A stretch of DNA of 64,000 nt from positions 156,867,741 through 156,931,740 of the forward strand of contig CM041465.1 of assembly GCA_023213395.1 (NCBI GenBank), given 5' to 3'. A program made the position numbers and the translations under genes. A model generated the notes under the pieces. The model ran no database searches. It worked only from the letters and a program-made list of their open reading frames with translations, and was not told where the DNA came from. Position 1 is the first letter of the stretch. Each line of letters begins with the position of its first letter. This stretch comes from Cycas panzhihuaensis (lineage: Eukaryota > Cycadophyta). Below, one piece after another: positions 42,936-55,267 of the stretch.

Positions 42936-44215
42936 ATAATGGCAAATGCTCTTTCACGTCTCCATCCTGACGACAATATTCCTAACCCAAGCCTCCATGC
43001 CATCAGCAACCCCCAACCAATTTGGCTTGATGAACTACGTGTTGAAAATCAAGCCCAGCCAGACTATCCTAATTGGAGGGAAAAAGTTCTCACCTATAAA
43101 GGTTGGTCAACCTTCAACAATCACCTCCTCTACCACAATCGTATCTTTGTCCATCCCTCCTCCTCATTCATTCCTAAAATCCTAACAGAATACCACTGTC
43201 CCCTCTAAGCCCACTCCGCTCGATAAGACATATTGACGAATTCGCGTAGATTTCTTTTGGCCCCACATGAAGACCACCATATTCACCTTCGTATTAGAAT
43301 GTAACACCTGCCAATGAAATAAAGTAGAGACCAAACCTCTCCCTGGCCTTCTCCAGCCATTAAATATTCCTCAAGGCAAGTGGCAAGATATTGCCATGGA
43401 CTTCACCGCGGGCCTACCCCCATCTGCTGGGTTTGACTCCATTTGGGTAATCATTGATTGATGAACCAAGTACTCACACTTTCTCCTAGTGCACACCTCA
43501 TATTTATCCTCCCGTCTCGCTGACTTATATGTCCAATTCATATTTTGCCTCTATGGCTTCCTATCATCTATCGTTTGTGACCGAGACCCTAAGTTTACTA
43601 GCTCCTTTTGGAAAGAACTCTTTAAGGTTGTTGGAACCTCATTTAACATGAACTCTACCTACCATCCATAAACAGATGGCTAATCTGAGGTTCTAAATAA
43701 AACTTTAGAAACTTATCTACGTTGCTTCAAGGCCGTAACACCAAGCTAAGTGGACCTCATGGCTTGCCCTGGCCGAGTATTGGTATAACTTCTCCCATCA
43801 TTCTGCCATTAGTATGTCCCCCTTTTTGGCTTTTTATGGCTACCACCCACCTTCCCACCATACCCTAGCCACAAACTTTAGAACAGCTTCTGTGTAACAA
43901 AAGCTTCAAGAAATGGATCAAATCTTGCATGCCCTTTGACAAAATCTAGCCACTGCTCGAAATCGAATGAAGCAACTTGTAGACCACCACCGATATGACC
44001 AATCCTTTGATATTGGAGATCTAATATACCTTCACCTCTAACCTTATAAACCTTATGAGCAACAATCACTCAAGTCCCATCAAGGGCATAAACTAAGCCC
44101 TCGTTACTATGGCCCTTATAAGATCCTATACAAAATTGGTGAAGTTGCTTATACCCTTGAACTTCCCCCAAACACTAATATCCATAATGTCTTCCACGTG
44201 TCCTGCCTAAAAAAA
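42936..44215 (+). pseudogene. Integrase of D
   Basis: ANALSRLHPD opens the region (42939-43208). The HHCC end is seen as FFWPHMKTTI and CNTC (about 43255-43320). Core: [20 protein letters not shown] (first Asp, about 43375), IVCDRDPKFTSSFWKELF (second Asp, about 43570) and a damaged TDGxSEVLNKTLE with the Glu (about 43672). GPY/F region: [10 protein letters not shown] and VFHVSCLKK (about 44095-44210). Stops are spread over the second half. Role: insertion of element DNA. Confidence 0.9.
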
Positions 44216-44224
44216 AAACCTTAG

Positions 44225-44450
44225 AGCTAAAGTTACACCCCACACAACCCTACCCATTCTCTCTGAAGAGCAAACTCTTACAATTCCTCTTGATAAAATC
44301 CTTGCCAGTCATTAGTGTTGCCTCCGAAATCATACTATCTCTAAACACTTGGTACAATGAGTTAGCTGCGATGCTGATGAAGCTACTTGGGAGCCAGACA
44401 AGTTCATCGAGCAACATCCTCATCTCCAATGCTGCAGGGACTCAGCATCT
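44225..44450 (+). pseudogene. Chromodomain at the integrase end of D
   Basis: ILASHxCRLRNHTISKHLVQ, then a TGA where Trp is expected, VSCDADEATWEPDKFIEQHP (about 44305-44415). This matches the chromovirus pattern ExLVxWxxxxxxxATWE. It is known to steer insertion towards particular chromatin. Two stops replace Gln and Trp codons. Confidence 0.85.
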
Positions 44451-44463
44451 CAGAGGGGGGGAC
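44451..44463 (+). other. Polypurine tract of D
   Basis: agaggggggga-type tract just before the 3' LTR. Confidence 0.8.
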
Positions 44464-44464
44464 C

Positions 44465-44805
44465 TCTAACATAACCCCACCTTTCCTTAGCAAGTGTGAA
44501 CCACCAACAAGTAAGGACTAAGGGGTTTAATAAGTTATGTGTATGGACCGCTAAGTCGTCTAATAAGATGTAAGGCCGCTAGGGCCACCAATAGAATCAT
44601 TAAGGATGAAGACCCTTACTTGTGTATTTAAAGGGTTAAATCACTCGTAATGTTATTGAGTATGATATCTTGAAAGGAGAAAGTACTTCAGTACTCATTT
44701 TGGTGATTCATTTTCTGTGATCTACTTATGCACTTGTGTTATTTGGCTTCATTTTCTACTAATTATCACTCCTACGATCCCAGATTTCTGAGAAGGAATG
44801 GTCCA
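44465..44805 (+). mobile_element. 3' LTR of D
   Basis: Matches the 5' LTR; the first TG is TC here. Ends GGTCCA, followed by the target copy atttc. Confidence 0.9.
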
Positions 44806-44810
44806 ATTTC

Positions 44811-46481
44811 CTTTACCCGGTTAAGAGCTTTTAAGTCATGGTTTCCAATGGTGGAATACTAGCTTGTGGAGGTAAATGTCATAATATTAAATTGACCATA
44901 GGGGACTACCACCTAGCCTCCATAATGTATGCTATTCAATAGGGGGCGTTGATGTGGACTTGAGAGTGTAATGGATGAAACCACTAAGCATAATTCAACT
45001 TAACTTGGAGGAATTATATATTCAATTTAATTTAGGGAGGTGAGAATACCAACTTAACAAAATTACTCTACCTCTATTGCATGCCATTAGTTCATATAGG
45101 ATGGAGAAACTTATAAGAAAAGGAGGAACAAGACTCATAGCTAGATGTTATACATTAAAAGGATGTGAATTATAGGTAGAGGAAAATTCTCTTAGGAACA
45201 ACAATATGATACCAGAATTGTAGGAAGTGCTACTCAAACATGACAAGATTTTTAAAGACACCCCTAATGAACTTCCACCAAAATAGGAATATGATCATGA
45301 CATTAAGCTTTTAACAAGCAGTAATCCACCCAACATTCGGCTATACAAATATCTTTATCAATAGAAAAATGAAATTGAAAGGCTAGTTCATGAACTTCTT
45401 GAAGCCAGTGCAATTAGAGAAAGTCAAAGCATATTTTTGGTGCTAGTAATACTAGTTAGAAAGAAGGATTCTATCCTTATAGTTATTGATAGATTAATAA
45501 AATTTGAATATTTGTATAGAATCTAATCCATGTACAAGGAAAAATAGATTATTGGATTTTCTTAAAGGAGATACACTTACTCCATGGAATGCTTAAGAAG
45601 ATTGTCAATGATAAGGACTCAATGTTTACAAGTAACTTTTGGACCAAACTCTTTTAAACAATAGGGAACAAGATAATAATAATCACACTATGTCACCCAT
45701 AAATAAATGGATAAGAAAAGGTAGTCAACAAGTGTTTGGAAGGGTATCTTTAATGTTGTGTGTTAGATAAGAAAAATTAATGGAATCATTGACTTCCCCT
45801 AGAGGAATGGTGGTATAATGTAATTTACCATACTAAGAGACAAATGGCTCCCTTTAAGGCATTATGGGTGTGAACCTCAAGCTCTCAAGAACTATGCCAT
45901 AGAGAATTCTAAGGTTTAAGAAGTAGAGGAGCATCTATAAAAAATAATAGTGATACTGAGGATACTGAAAGAAAATCTTAGCTTAAAATCAAATGAAATA
46001 ACAAGTAAATAAACAAAGAAGTAAACACGCGTTTCATCCAGGAGATTGGGTTTATTTGCACTTACAACCATATGATTAAACTTCACTTAAAAGAAATGGT
46101 AAAGATAAACTAAATCTAAGGTTATATAGACCCTATAAGGTTCTTAGATAAATTGGGAAAGTGGCTTATGCCCTAGCATTCATTATAACATCCAAAGTTA
46201 ATAAAGTTTTATGTGCATCCCATATTAGAAGGGTAATTAGATAACAAGTGTAGACATAAGAAGGACTACCAATACTAAACAATGAAAGAAGGCTCTAACT
46301 AATACTCAAAAAAATTCTTAAGGAGAGGGTTAGACACTTATATTTGCAACATGTTAAGGAGTATCTCATCAAATAGAAGCAACTACCATAGGAAGATTCT
46401 ACTTAGGAAAGTGAACGATTTATTTAAGAACATCCATAGTTAATCAAGCTTAGAGGGTAAAGCTTTTTAAAGGGAGGGATT
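44811..46481 (+). pseudogene. Gypsy element C copy 2, internally deleted chromovirus
   Basis: Protease end and linker as in C1 (about 44860-45190), RT N-terminus (LLKHDKIFKDTPNELPPK, RLYKYLYQ, IERLVHELLEASAIRESQS), then LVRKKDSILIVIDRLIKF. As in C1, this joins the RT core start straight to the integrase core. Integrase continues IFLKEIHLLHGML, VNDKD (from SDRD), TSNFWTKLF, VVNKCLEGYL (about 45560-45750), LEEWWYNVIYHTKRQMAPFKAL (in parts, about 45810-45870), and ends in a chromodomain EYLIKxKQLPxEDSTxESE (about 46350-46425). Many stops. A purine tract (aaagggagg) and TGTTAATAAC follow. Confidence 0.85.
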
Positions 46482-46578
46482 TGTTAATAACTCAATCCTT
46501 TCTTTTCTTCTCATATTCCTCTATTCTCTTTCTTATAATTATCCCACATGTATAAGTCCAAGAGTTGAGTGGCCTTAG

Positions 46579-46609
<31 letters not shown>

Positions 46610-46640
46610 AGTAGAGAGGTTTCTTTGATTTCTCTATCTC
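46482..46640 (+). mobile_element. 3' LTR start of element C2 (truncated)
   Basis: TGTTAATAACTC follows the purine tract at 46482. A (TC)n run (46581-46609) lies inside. It gives way to the next gypsy remnant at about 46640, so the LTR is cut or short. Confidence 0.45.
46581..46609. repeat. (TC)n microsatellite
   Basis: About 14 uninterrupted TC units. Confidence 0.95.
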
Positions 46641-48190
46641 ATATTAAAAAGTTAAAGAAAATGTTGCCTTTGATGCCCTTTCCTAGCTCTCCATAGAGCC
46701 TCTCACCAACAAACCCATTATTCACGTAATTTCCAAACCACAACCATTATGGTTAATAGTCTTGGTAACTAAAAATTTATCCCAATCAAAATTTAAAAAT
46801 TATACTTTTAAAGTTTATAACTATAAAGATTGGTCCTTATACAACTCCTAGCTCTTATATTGAAATTGTATTTTTATTTACCTTTTCTCGTCTTTCATAC
46901 CATGTATCTTAGCTAAATATCATTTCACTCCCCTTAGTGGTCACTTAGGATTCAATAAAATATATCATTGTATCTTATTTGATTTTTATTGGCCTAATAT
47001 GAAATCCTCCATTCTTATGTTTTTCTCTAAATATGACACTTGCTTGAGAAAAAAAATCAATGTAAAATCTCAACTAGGCCTCCTCTAACATCTATATATA
47101 CCTCAAGGTAAATGGCAAGATATTATTATCAATCTTATCACAAGTTTACCATTATCTATTGGGTTTGACTTAATATTAGGAGTCATTGATAAACTCATCA
47201 AATATGTATATTTTTTATCTATTCACACTTCTTATAAAACATCTTACCTAGCAAATCTTTATATTTATTCTATTGCTTATCTCCATGGATTTTTTATCAA
47301 TAATAATCTACAATCAGGATCCCAAATTTACTAGATCATTTTAGCAAGAACTCTTTCAAACTTATAGGACTTCAGTTAACATGAGCTTAGATTACTATCT
47401 AAAAAAATGGTCAATTTGAAGTCCTAAATAAGACATTGGAAATGTATTTATGATACTTTGCATTTGCACAATAATGTAAATGGACCTCATGGCTAGCTCT
47501 TGTAGAGTACTAGTACAACTCATCCCACCACTTGGTTATTGGTTTGTATCCTTTTATGGATTTCTATGGATATCCTCCTCCATATTATCATACTCTTATC
47601 ACTAATCTTTAAACTATTGAAGCCCAATAAAAAAATTAATATATGGACCAAATTCTTCATACACTTAAACAAAACCTTATAGTAGCTCAAAATTTCATGA
47701 AACAACTCACCAACTGCCACTATTCTAATTAATCTTTTGATGGGGATGACTTAGTTTTCCTTCACCTCCAACCATATAAGTAGTAGTCCCTCAAACATTA
47801 TAAAATTTAAAAGCTAAATTCATATTATTATGGTCTATACAAAGTTCTTCAATTAATTGTTGAAGTCATCTATGCACTCAAACTCCTTTCCTATAGAAAA
47901 ATTCACAATGTATTCTATATCTCTTGCCTTAAAAAGTACCTTAGTAAAAATACTATACATAAGTCTATCCTACTAGTTCTAGATGAAAAGCAATATCTTA
48001 CTATTTTTTTTTACCATCTTCTAACCAGTTATCAATGTTGCCTTTAGAATAGGACCATTTTTAAGTACATGGTGTAATGGGTTAGTTGTAAACTAAATAA
48101 AGCAATATGGGAATTCACTAAATTTGTTAAACAACATCCTTATCTTCTTCTTGGCTTTGAGGACTTAATATCTGAAGGGAGAGGACTTAT
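46641..48190 (+). pseudogene. Old chromovirus integrase, relative of D (element E)
   Basis: Reads KVKENVAFDAL near 46650, then HHCC and core parts with GHLGFNKIYH, FYWPNMKSSI and CDTC (about 46945-47045), [20 protein letters not shown] (about 47100-47155), GVIDKLIKYVYFL, and a damaged SDxDPKF equivalent (about 47305). GPY and tail pieces run to 48160. Wording parallels D ([15 protein letters not shown] versus TSYKTS), so it is the same family at greater age. RT and gag are missing. Confidence 0.8.
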
Positions 48191-48539
48191 TATATGACAA
48201 TCCTTCACTAAGTAAAATGGTTAGTTAGAACATATGATAAGAGACCTTGATGGTTTGTGCTATCCATTAACTTTTATGCATGAATTACTTATGTTTGTTA
48301 ATAGAATTAGAGGTCATTTTTCTTGCCAATTATATCTTAAGTAAAGAGGTATCTCTTACCTATTTAAGGTCAACTCATTGTAAAGTGAGGTTGTTGAGTC
48401 TTGTCTTTTCTTAAGAGGTTGTACTTTAGTACCCTTTATAGTTCTCTTCGGTGCCCTTGTGAGATCTTTTTCTTGTAATTAGACTTCATCATTATTAATA
48501 AAAATGTTGCATTATTTATCCAAGATCTTATTTTGGTAC
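48191..48539 (+). mobile_element. Probable 3' LTR of element E
   Basis: Follows a purine-rich gaagggagagga stretch. It starts near TATGACAATCC and contains TATTTAAGG near 48358 as a possible TATA box. It ends within about 310-350 bp where the LINE begins. Position relative to integrase is the main support. Confidence 0.45.
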
Positions 48540-50645
48540 TCAAAGTTGAAGAATATTGGGACAAGTTCATCCTCCATTTTCCATGTCTTCAGGAGGTCAA
48601 CATAATAAGTGCAAATTTGTTAAATGCCTTAGATTTTATCTAGAGAGGCATAAATATTTTCTACTTGAATTATTCTTATGGTAAAGATAGTGTCTCTCTT
48701 CTAATTAATCTTGGTTTCAATAACTCTATACTTAATTTTAGGTTCAACCCTTGTAATAGGGTGGTTTAGGCTTCTTTACAAATTGGTAATAAGGCTTTTA
48801 GTATAGTATGTTCCTATGCTCTTAATGACCATTAAGAACACACTTCTCTTTGGAGATGGATGGTTAATAACATTCCTACTCTTCCTTGGTTCATTGGTAA
48901 TGATTTTAATATGGTTGAAATACCTAAAGATAAAGGAGGAGCCCTTCCTTTTAGATGGAAGGAATCTGAAAAGGAGGATTAGATATAGATGAAAATAGAT
49001 CTCTTAGTTAAAGGTCCTATTTAGAAGGAGTTTTTTTTTTTTTCCCTAAGGAATTATAGTTTACTTAGTGTAATAATAGGAAAAATAAGAATAGCATTTT
49101 TTATAGACTTAATAAGATTTTAGCCTTAGTTGATGATTATTAAAAAAATTATATAGTTTAAAGAGTTTCTAATAAAAATTTGAGCCTTTATCATCTCTGA
49201 TCATTTTCCTATTTTAATAAAATATTAATTACCTCAGTATAGTAGATATCAAACATCATCTCTATTTAAATTAAATATCCTTTTAGTAAACTATGAGACT
49301 TGTAAAGAAGGAGTAATTAGATTATGGGATCTTTCTTCTAGGCCTAGTAGTAAATCTAGTTAGATCACTTGGTGGGATGGTTTGATTAAAAGGGCTACTA
49401 TTTTTCTTAAGGAGTTTGATATTCTAGTGGCCAAAATAAGGAAATTGAGAGTCAAAAAGACTAAATTAGATAATAGATAGTTTGCTAAAAAGGTTGAATC
49501 TTCTCCTAATAATATAGAATTTATCTCTTACATGATTAGAGCTAAATATATTACTAGAACCTATGAATTGTATATTAAAGGAGCCAAAATCTAGTCTAAG
49601 TTGTAATGGATGAAAGAAGGAGACAAGGAATTGAATTTTATTTTGATTTTTTAAGAAGGAAGTATATTAGATAAAATATTTCTACCATCCAAGTCAATAA
49701 AGGAAAGGCAACTAACTCCTAAGAAATTCTTTATGAATTTTTGTTCTTTTATCAAAATTTATTTCAAGAAGATGTTGAGACTAAAGACAAATTTAAAGCT
49801 AGTAAATTATGTTTTAAATTTGTCCCTAAAAAGATTTCATCCCAATATATAAAAGAGTTACACAAAAGTATTTCAATCAAAGAGGTGGAAGAGGCTCCTA
49901 ATTCATTAAAAAATAAAAAATCTCCTTATCTCGATGGACTTTTGGTTGAATTTCACAAGGAATTTTAAGGTATCCTCAAATATGATTTGCTTAATATATT
50001 TCATAAAGTAATTTATCAACATGGTATGAGTCATTATGTTAATAAAGGGGTTATTAAGATGATTCTCAAAGCTAGTGATAAGGAATTAATTAGGAATTAA
50101 AGGCCTATTTCTCTCCTTCATGTGTCCTATAAGATTTTAGCCATGATATTAGCTAGAAGATTATGTTTAACTTTTTCTCTAATGATCTCTTGTGAGTAAA
50201 TAAGTTTTATCAATAGACTTTATATTTTAGAGAATTTATTATTTTTTTAGGAAGGTTTTAACTGGGCTAGTAGGTAATATAAAACAATTGATGGTTATAT
50301 TGGGTTTTGAGAAAGCTTATGGCAAAATTGATTAGTCTTTCATTGACCTTATGCTTAATCTTTTTGGGTTTGGTCAGTCCTTTTGTCTATTGGTTAGAAT
50401 TTTATTTTATAATACCAATGCATTAGTGATAGTTAATGGGTTGATTTTTAATTACTTTGGGATATAAAAGTCTATTAAATAAGGTTATCATTTTATACTT
50501 TCTCCTTTTGCTTATGGCTAAAGCAATCAATTATCTTTTAAAGTATAAAATAGATAATAATATTATTATAGGAATTAGACTTTCTGAATATGACAAGTAG
50601 TTGATAAAATTATATTTTCTGGATGACTTTTTATTCTTTTCCTAG
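48540..50645 (+). pseudogene. L1-type LINE, first copy (endonuclease and reverse transcriptase)
   Basis: Endonuclease traces: KCKFVKCLRFYLERHKYFLL (about 48610-48670) and LPWFIGNDFNMVE with DKGGALPFRWKE (about 48875-48965), the plant L1 endonuclease style. RT start at 49741-49968: LHKSISIKEVEEAPNSLKN and KSPYLDG. Then RPISLLHVSYKILAMILARRL (about 50100-50165), a degraded FDFEKAYD-type core near 50300, and FLDDFLFFS (about 50615) as the catalytic site. It ends abruptly there. Target-primed reverse transcription is the family's mechanism. Many stops. Confidence 0.82.
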
Positions 50646-50989
50646 AAGTTATTTCCCTAATTTTGGGTATCTTGCCCTCAACCTAGGAGCATCAAATAAT
50701 TCTTTCACTCTTAATAATTAGATACATTTAGATATGCATTCACTACTTATCATTTGCTTGATTCTACATTTGATTAAAGTTATCCTAAATTGGATCTACT
50801 TCCATAAACATAAAAATAAAATAAAATAAAAGCTAAATAGGAGCTCCTAAGAGATAAATAGTTAAAAGACCTTAATTGAATTAACTCATAAAAGATGTTT
50901 ATAAATAAATGATAATTCTTTATTTATAGGTGTCAAATTAAACCGCCTAAAAAATAATTAACTTTCTAATAATAAAACCAACTTTTGAT
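50646..50989. other. Spacer between LINEs
   Basis: AT-rich, no coding signal recognised. Confidence 0.4.

Positions 50990-51050
<61 letters not shown>
50990..51050. repeat. (TAA)n microsatellite
   Basis: About 20 uninterrupted AAT/TAA units. Confidence 0.95.
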
Positions 51051-51051
<1 letters not shown>

Positions 51052-51144
51052 GATATCTATGTTCTAATAATATTAAAACCAACTTTTTAATAATTAAAGT
51101 TAACTTTTATAGTTATATTATATTATAGCAAGTCCTCAAACCTT

Positions 51145-52584
51145 AAATAGCTAGTCTCGAATGTCTATGCTCCCCAAGATAGGAAGAGAGGATTTGTTCA
51201 TGGGAAAGGATGTTGGATGCCCTCAAAGAATGGAGGGGACCTTAGTTAATAGTTGGGGATTTCAATAAAGCTTTGTCCCCCAAAGAGAAAAAAGGCAATC
51301 AAGGAGGCTAAATGAAGAGTATGGAGAACTTAGGGGAATTCATGCAAAAGGGGGGTATGATGGGCATCTTTCACAAGGGCCTAAAGTTTGCTTGGTCTAA
51401 TAGAAGGCTAGGAACCAACCATTTCAGGTCAAACTAGACAAAATTCTAGTGAACTATGCTTGGACAAGTTAGTATAATAATATAATTTTAGAAGCCATGC
51501 CAATGACAGTATTGGATCATTCCCCATTAGTGTTGGGATTTGCTAACAATATGAGATATATGGGAGCTCCCTTATGCTTTGAGCTCATGTGGACAAAGGA
51601 CCTAAGTCTTTAGGAGATCATTAAATATTGGTAGACAATTATAGCAAAGGGTTGTGTGATGTTAAGGTTCTCTAAGAAGCTGAATTGGGTGAAACAACAT
51701 GATAAAGAATGGAATAAGAGATTCCATGGGACCTTTTTTGAAATAAAGAATGAGATCTTAAGGGATCTCAAGGAACTAGAGGTGAAAATGTAGGAGGAAG
51801 GGAGATCTCAATCCCTATATTAGAAGGAGAGAGGCATCCTTTCAGAGTTAGAGGGGATCCTTCTAAAGGAGGAGATCCATTGGAAGTAAAAATCTAGAAC
51901 CATGTGGTTGGATGAGGGAGATAGAAATACAAAATTCTTCCACATGACAATGTTGAAACACAAATCTTGAAACCAAATCAAGGTCTTGGTTAATAAGGAT
52001 GGTGAGCATATTTTAGAGTAGAGAGGTTTAAAGGAAGTGGTGGTGGACTACTTCAAAGATATATTCAATGAACCTGGATGCCAGGATAGGAGGGTCATGA
52101 GAGAGCTACTTGGCCTGATTCCTAAGATTGTTGGGGAAGAAGCAAATAGAATGCTAAAAGCCCTATTCTCTCTAGAAGAAGTTAAAAGTGTTGTCTTTAG
52201 TATGAAGAGGGGGAAAGCACCTAGTCTAGATGGCTTCCCCCCTAGTTTTTTCCAAGAATATTAGGATATTATTAAAGATGATCTGCTAGAAGTTGCCATA
52301 GAATTCTTTGAGAATGACTAGATCCATGGAGAATGGCAGGCTACTTTTTTTGTCCTGATTCCAGAGAAAGGAGACGCAAAAAGGATGGAGGACTTTAGAC
52401 CCATTAGTCTCTACAATATGAAGTACAAAATTTTATTAAAGATGTTAGCCAATAGGCTTAAGAGTACCCTACCTCTAGTTATATTACGTAATCATAATGG
52501 TTTCATAAAAGGCAGATAGATATTGGATGGAATAATTGTGGTCCATGAAACTATCCATTAGACCTCCCAGAAGAAAGAGCATGG
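51145..52584 (+). pseudogene. L1-type LINE, second copy: endonuclease and RT start
   Basis: SNVYAPQDRK (about 51152) and LIVGDFNKALSPKEKKGNQGG (first part about 51253) mark the 3' half of the apurinic-type endonuclease; GLKFAWSNRR follows near 51385. The start of the element is missing. A helical spacer (about 51560-52000) with WLDEGDRNTKFFHMT (about 51905-51950) leads to the RT N-terminus, open at 52037-52264 (YFKDIFNEPG, SLEEVKSVVFSMKRGKAPSLDGF). Next comes FFVLIPEKGDAKRMEDFRPISL (about 52350-52410). Stops at 52261 and elsewhere. Confidence 0.88.
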
Positions 52585-52585
52585 G

Positions 52586-53475
52586 ATGATCATCAAAATT
52601 GACCTTTCTAAGGCTTATGACAAGGTGTCGTGGGAGTGCCTAATGGGTTGCATTAAAGCTTTCAACTTAAGAGACTATTGGGTGAGGTGGATAAATAGCT
52701 GTATCTCAAAGCTAAAGTTCTCTATAATTGTTAATGGCACTTTGACAACCTTTTTCCCAGGCTTCATAAGTTTGAGGCAAGGGGACCCCTTAGCCTTGTA
52801 CCGATTCATTATCATGGTAGAACTAATGGGAAGGTCTATAGAGGAGGCCAATAATGTAGGTAAGCTTATGGGTTTAAAATCTACCTTGAGGATGGATAAT
52901 GTAATTCATTATCATTTTATTGATGATAATAGTTTGCTGGGGAGGGATATTATTACAGACCCCAAAGCCATAAAGAGTGAGCTCAAAAGGTTTAAGGCTG
53001 TGATGAACCGGAAGATAAATCTTAATAAGAGCATCATATATTTTCTAAATACCATGGAGAGAATCCAAGGATTTATTAACAAGATACTTGAAATGCCTAT
53101 CAGGAGGCTCCCAACTCTATTCCTTGGCATGATGCTATTTGTGGGTAGAATGAAGAAGAATCTGTAGAACATGACTATCGATTAGATGCAAAGGAAGTTG
53201 GTTGGCTGGAAGGGAGCTCTCCTTTCTCAAGAAGGAAAACTTTAGCTATTAGTGGCCTCTCTCCTAAGTGTCCCAACATATATGATGTCATTATTTAGGT
53301 GCCCAGTGAAGGTGATTAATGCCTTAGAATCTATTCAAAAAAGGTTCTTATGGTTTGGAGTAGAGGAGAGGGACAAAATTCATTTAGCAGCTTGGGAGAA
53401 AATGTGCCTCCCTAAATGGGACGACAGGTTGAATGTTAAAAAATTACTTATTTTAACAAGCTTTGGTGGCTAAAT
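52586..53475 (+). pseudogene. L1-type LINE, second copy: reverse transcriptase core
   Basis: Open at 52586-53167: IKIDLSKAYDKVSWECL (first catalytic Asp), FSIIVNGTLTTFFPG, LRQGDPLALYRF and HYHFIDDNSLLG, where FADD is FIDD with both Asp kept. NLNKSIIYF and LPTLFLGM (the LPxxYLG motif) follow. A stop at 53165 precedes the thumb region, open at 53252-53473 (VPTYMMSLFRCPVKVINALESIQKRFLW). This is one of the best preserved RT cores of the window, but it lies between broken segments. Confidence 0.92.
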
Positions 53476-55262
53476 TAGGACAGAGAGTGGACAGGAAGGA
53501 TAAAAGTATGTGGTTTGTGATTATGACCCAAAAATACCTCAAGGACAAGCAATATCTTAGTGATGATCACTTGGGTAAGCTAGGTTTCACGATATAGAGG
53601 AGCCTAACTTATGTAAGGATGCTACTGATAAAGGGAGCTCAATGGTGCTTGAGGGATGGAAAGAGGATCAACTTATGGGAGGAATTTAGTATGGACAATC
53701 CCAATTGAAGGAGAGACTAGCTATTGGCCCCATCTAGGACACCTATGAAAGCTTATATGCGAGGAAAGTCAAGGACTACTGGGAGACATAAGGGGGTATA
53801 AAGAACTAGAGGCATTTTGACGATATTGCTCATAATTGTATGAATAAAGAGTAGATTGAGATACTTAGGCATGATCTAAGTAAAAGCTATATCCTTAAAT
53901 ATCTTAATCCAAATTCCATGATCTAGCCATGGTCCCCTTTGGGAAATATTCAATGAAATCAGGTTATCTGGTCCTAATCTCAAAAAAAGGACTAGATAAG
54001 AACAAGGTGTTAGGGGATGTATGGAATATGGGCTTAATCCCTAAGGTAGCCATCTTTTAATGGCTCTGCCTTAAGAATAAGATCATAACCATAGACAATT
54101 TAAGAAAAAGAGGATTCTTGTTGGCGAATAGATGTATTTTGTATCAGAAAGAGGAGGAGTCTATTGACTATATACTGCTGCACTACTCCTACTCTAACGA
54201 AGTATGGAAGCTACTCTAGAGCATTTTTGGAGTAGTTTAGGTCTTTCCTAGTAATGTGAAGGAGTTAGTTGCCTTATGGAAAAGCCCCTTTAAATGTAGA
54301 ACTCTAAGGTCCTTATGGATAATATCTCTCCGTATGATGATGTGGAACCTTTGGAAAGAAAGGAATAGGAAAAATTTTCAAGAGAAATACATGGATAGCT
54401 CTAAGCTTTTTGGGATGCTCTATGTCACCCTACAGGAGAGCTTGAAGGAAGAGAAAGAAATATTCATCCCCTCTTAGGAAAGGTAATCCCTAGAGAAATA
54501 GGAAATTAAGAATGTCAAAATAAAAATGATTCAATAAAGGTAGTGTAGATGGCACCGCCTCATGAGAGATGGGTCAAAATCAACTTCGACGATGTGGCAA
54601 AAGGTAACCCTCGTGAGGTTGGGGGTAAGGGATTTTATAGAAATGCTAAAGGGGAGGTGATCGGGGCCTTAACTAATTATTATAGGACCTATACTAATCA
54701 TAGTGTTGAATTGGATACAATGGGAAAAGTGGAGATGATGTCCTTGAAAAGGCTTGATAGGGTGATTTTGGAAGGAGATTTGCTAAGCGTGATAAAATTA
54801 ATTAGAGGGAAGTAGAGGTGGATTAGAGACATAGAGATATGATTAATGATGCTAAGGAGGATCTTTAAAGGAAAGAAAATGTCCAAGTGATCCACACTTA
54901 TAGGGAAGGAAATGGGGTGGCAAATAGTCTGGCTAATTGGAGAGTCCAATTTAAAAGAAGCAAGGTTTGGAGGGATATGGTCCCTAAAGAGATTATGGAT
55001 CTAGTTAAGAAAGATATGGAAGGTATAAACCCTAGTGCGTATTCTAAGCTAGCCACTGGGCTTGTCATGGTAGATAAGTAGTTTGATATAAATAGCTAGC
55101 CACTGAGCTTGTCATCGTAGGGGTGGTCTAGTAGTCATATCAGGTTTGATTTTATCTAAAGCAATGCCATGGGCTTGTCTATGATCAAAAGGTTGATTTA
55201 GTAGACTTTGTAAAGGGTTAGGGTCCCCTTATAAATCCCACATTTGTTTAAATCTTACCAAA
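53476..55262 (+). pseudogene. L1-type LINE, second copy: zinc-binding region and RNase H, 3' end
   Basis: A zf-RVT-like region (about 53940-54200: KVAIFxWLCLKNKI, ILYQKEEESIDYILLHY) is followed by plant LINE RNase H. The latter starts WVKINFDDVAKGNPREVGG (about 54570) where DGA is usual at the first catalytic site, here DDV, and has NHSVELDTMGKVEM and VILEGDLLSVIKLI. It ends HTYREGNGVANSLAN (about 54890-54935). The untranslated end carries a 47-bp-spaced duplicate of agccactg(g/a)gcttgtcat (55051 and 55098). A short A run (55259-55267) is a likely remnant of the poly-A tail. Confidence 0.85.
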
Positions 55263-55267
55263 AAAAT

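Larger units (their letters stand above)
38291..44805 (+). mobile_element. Chromovirus element D, both LTRs present
   Basis: LTRs at 38291-38632 and 44465-44805 flank gag, protease, RT, RNase H, integrase and chromodomain in standard Ty3/gypsy order. Target duplication atttc at 38286-38290 and 44806-44810. By eye the LTRs differ at about 20 of 341 positions, so it is older than B. It separates old gypsy copies C1 and C2. Stops occur throughout. Confidence 0.93.
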
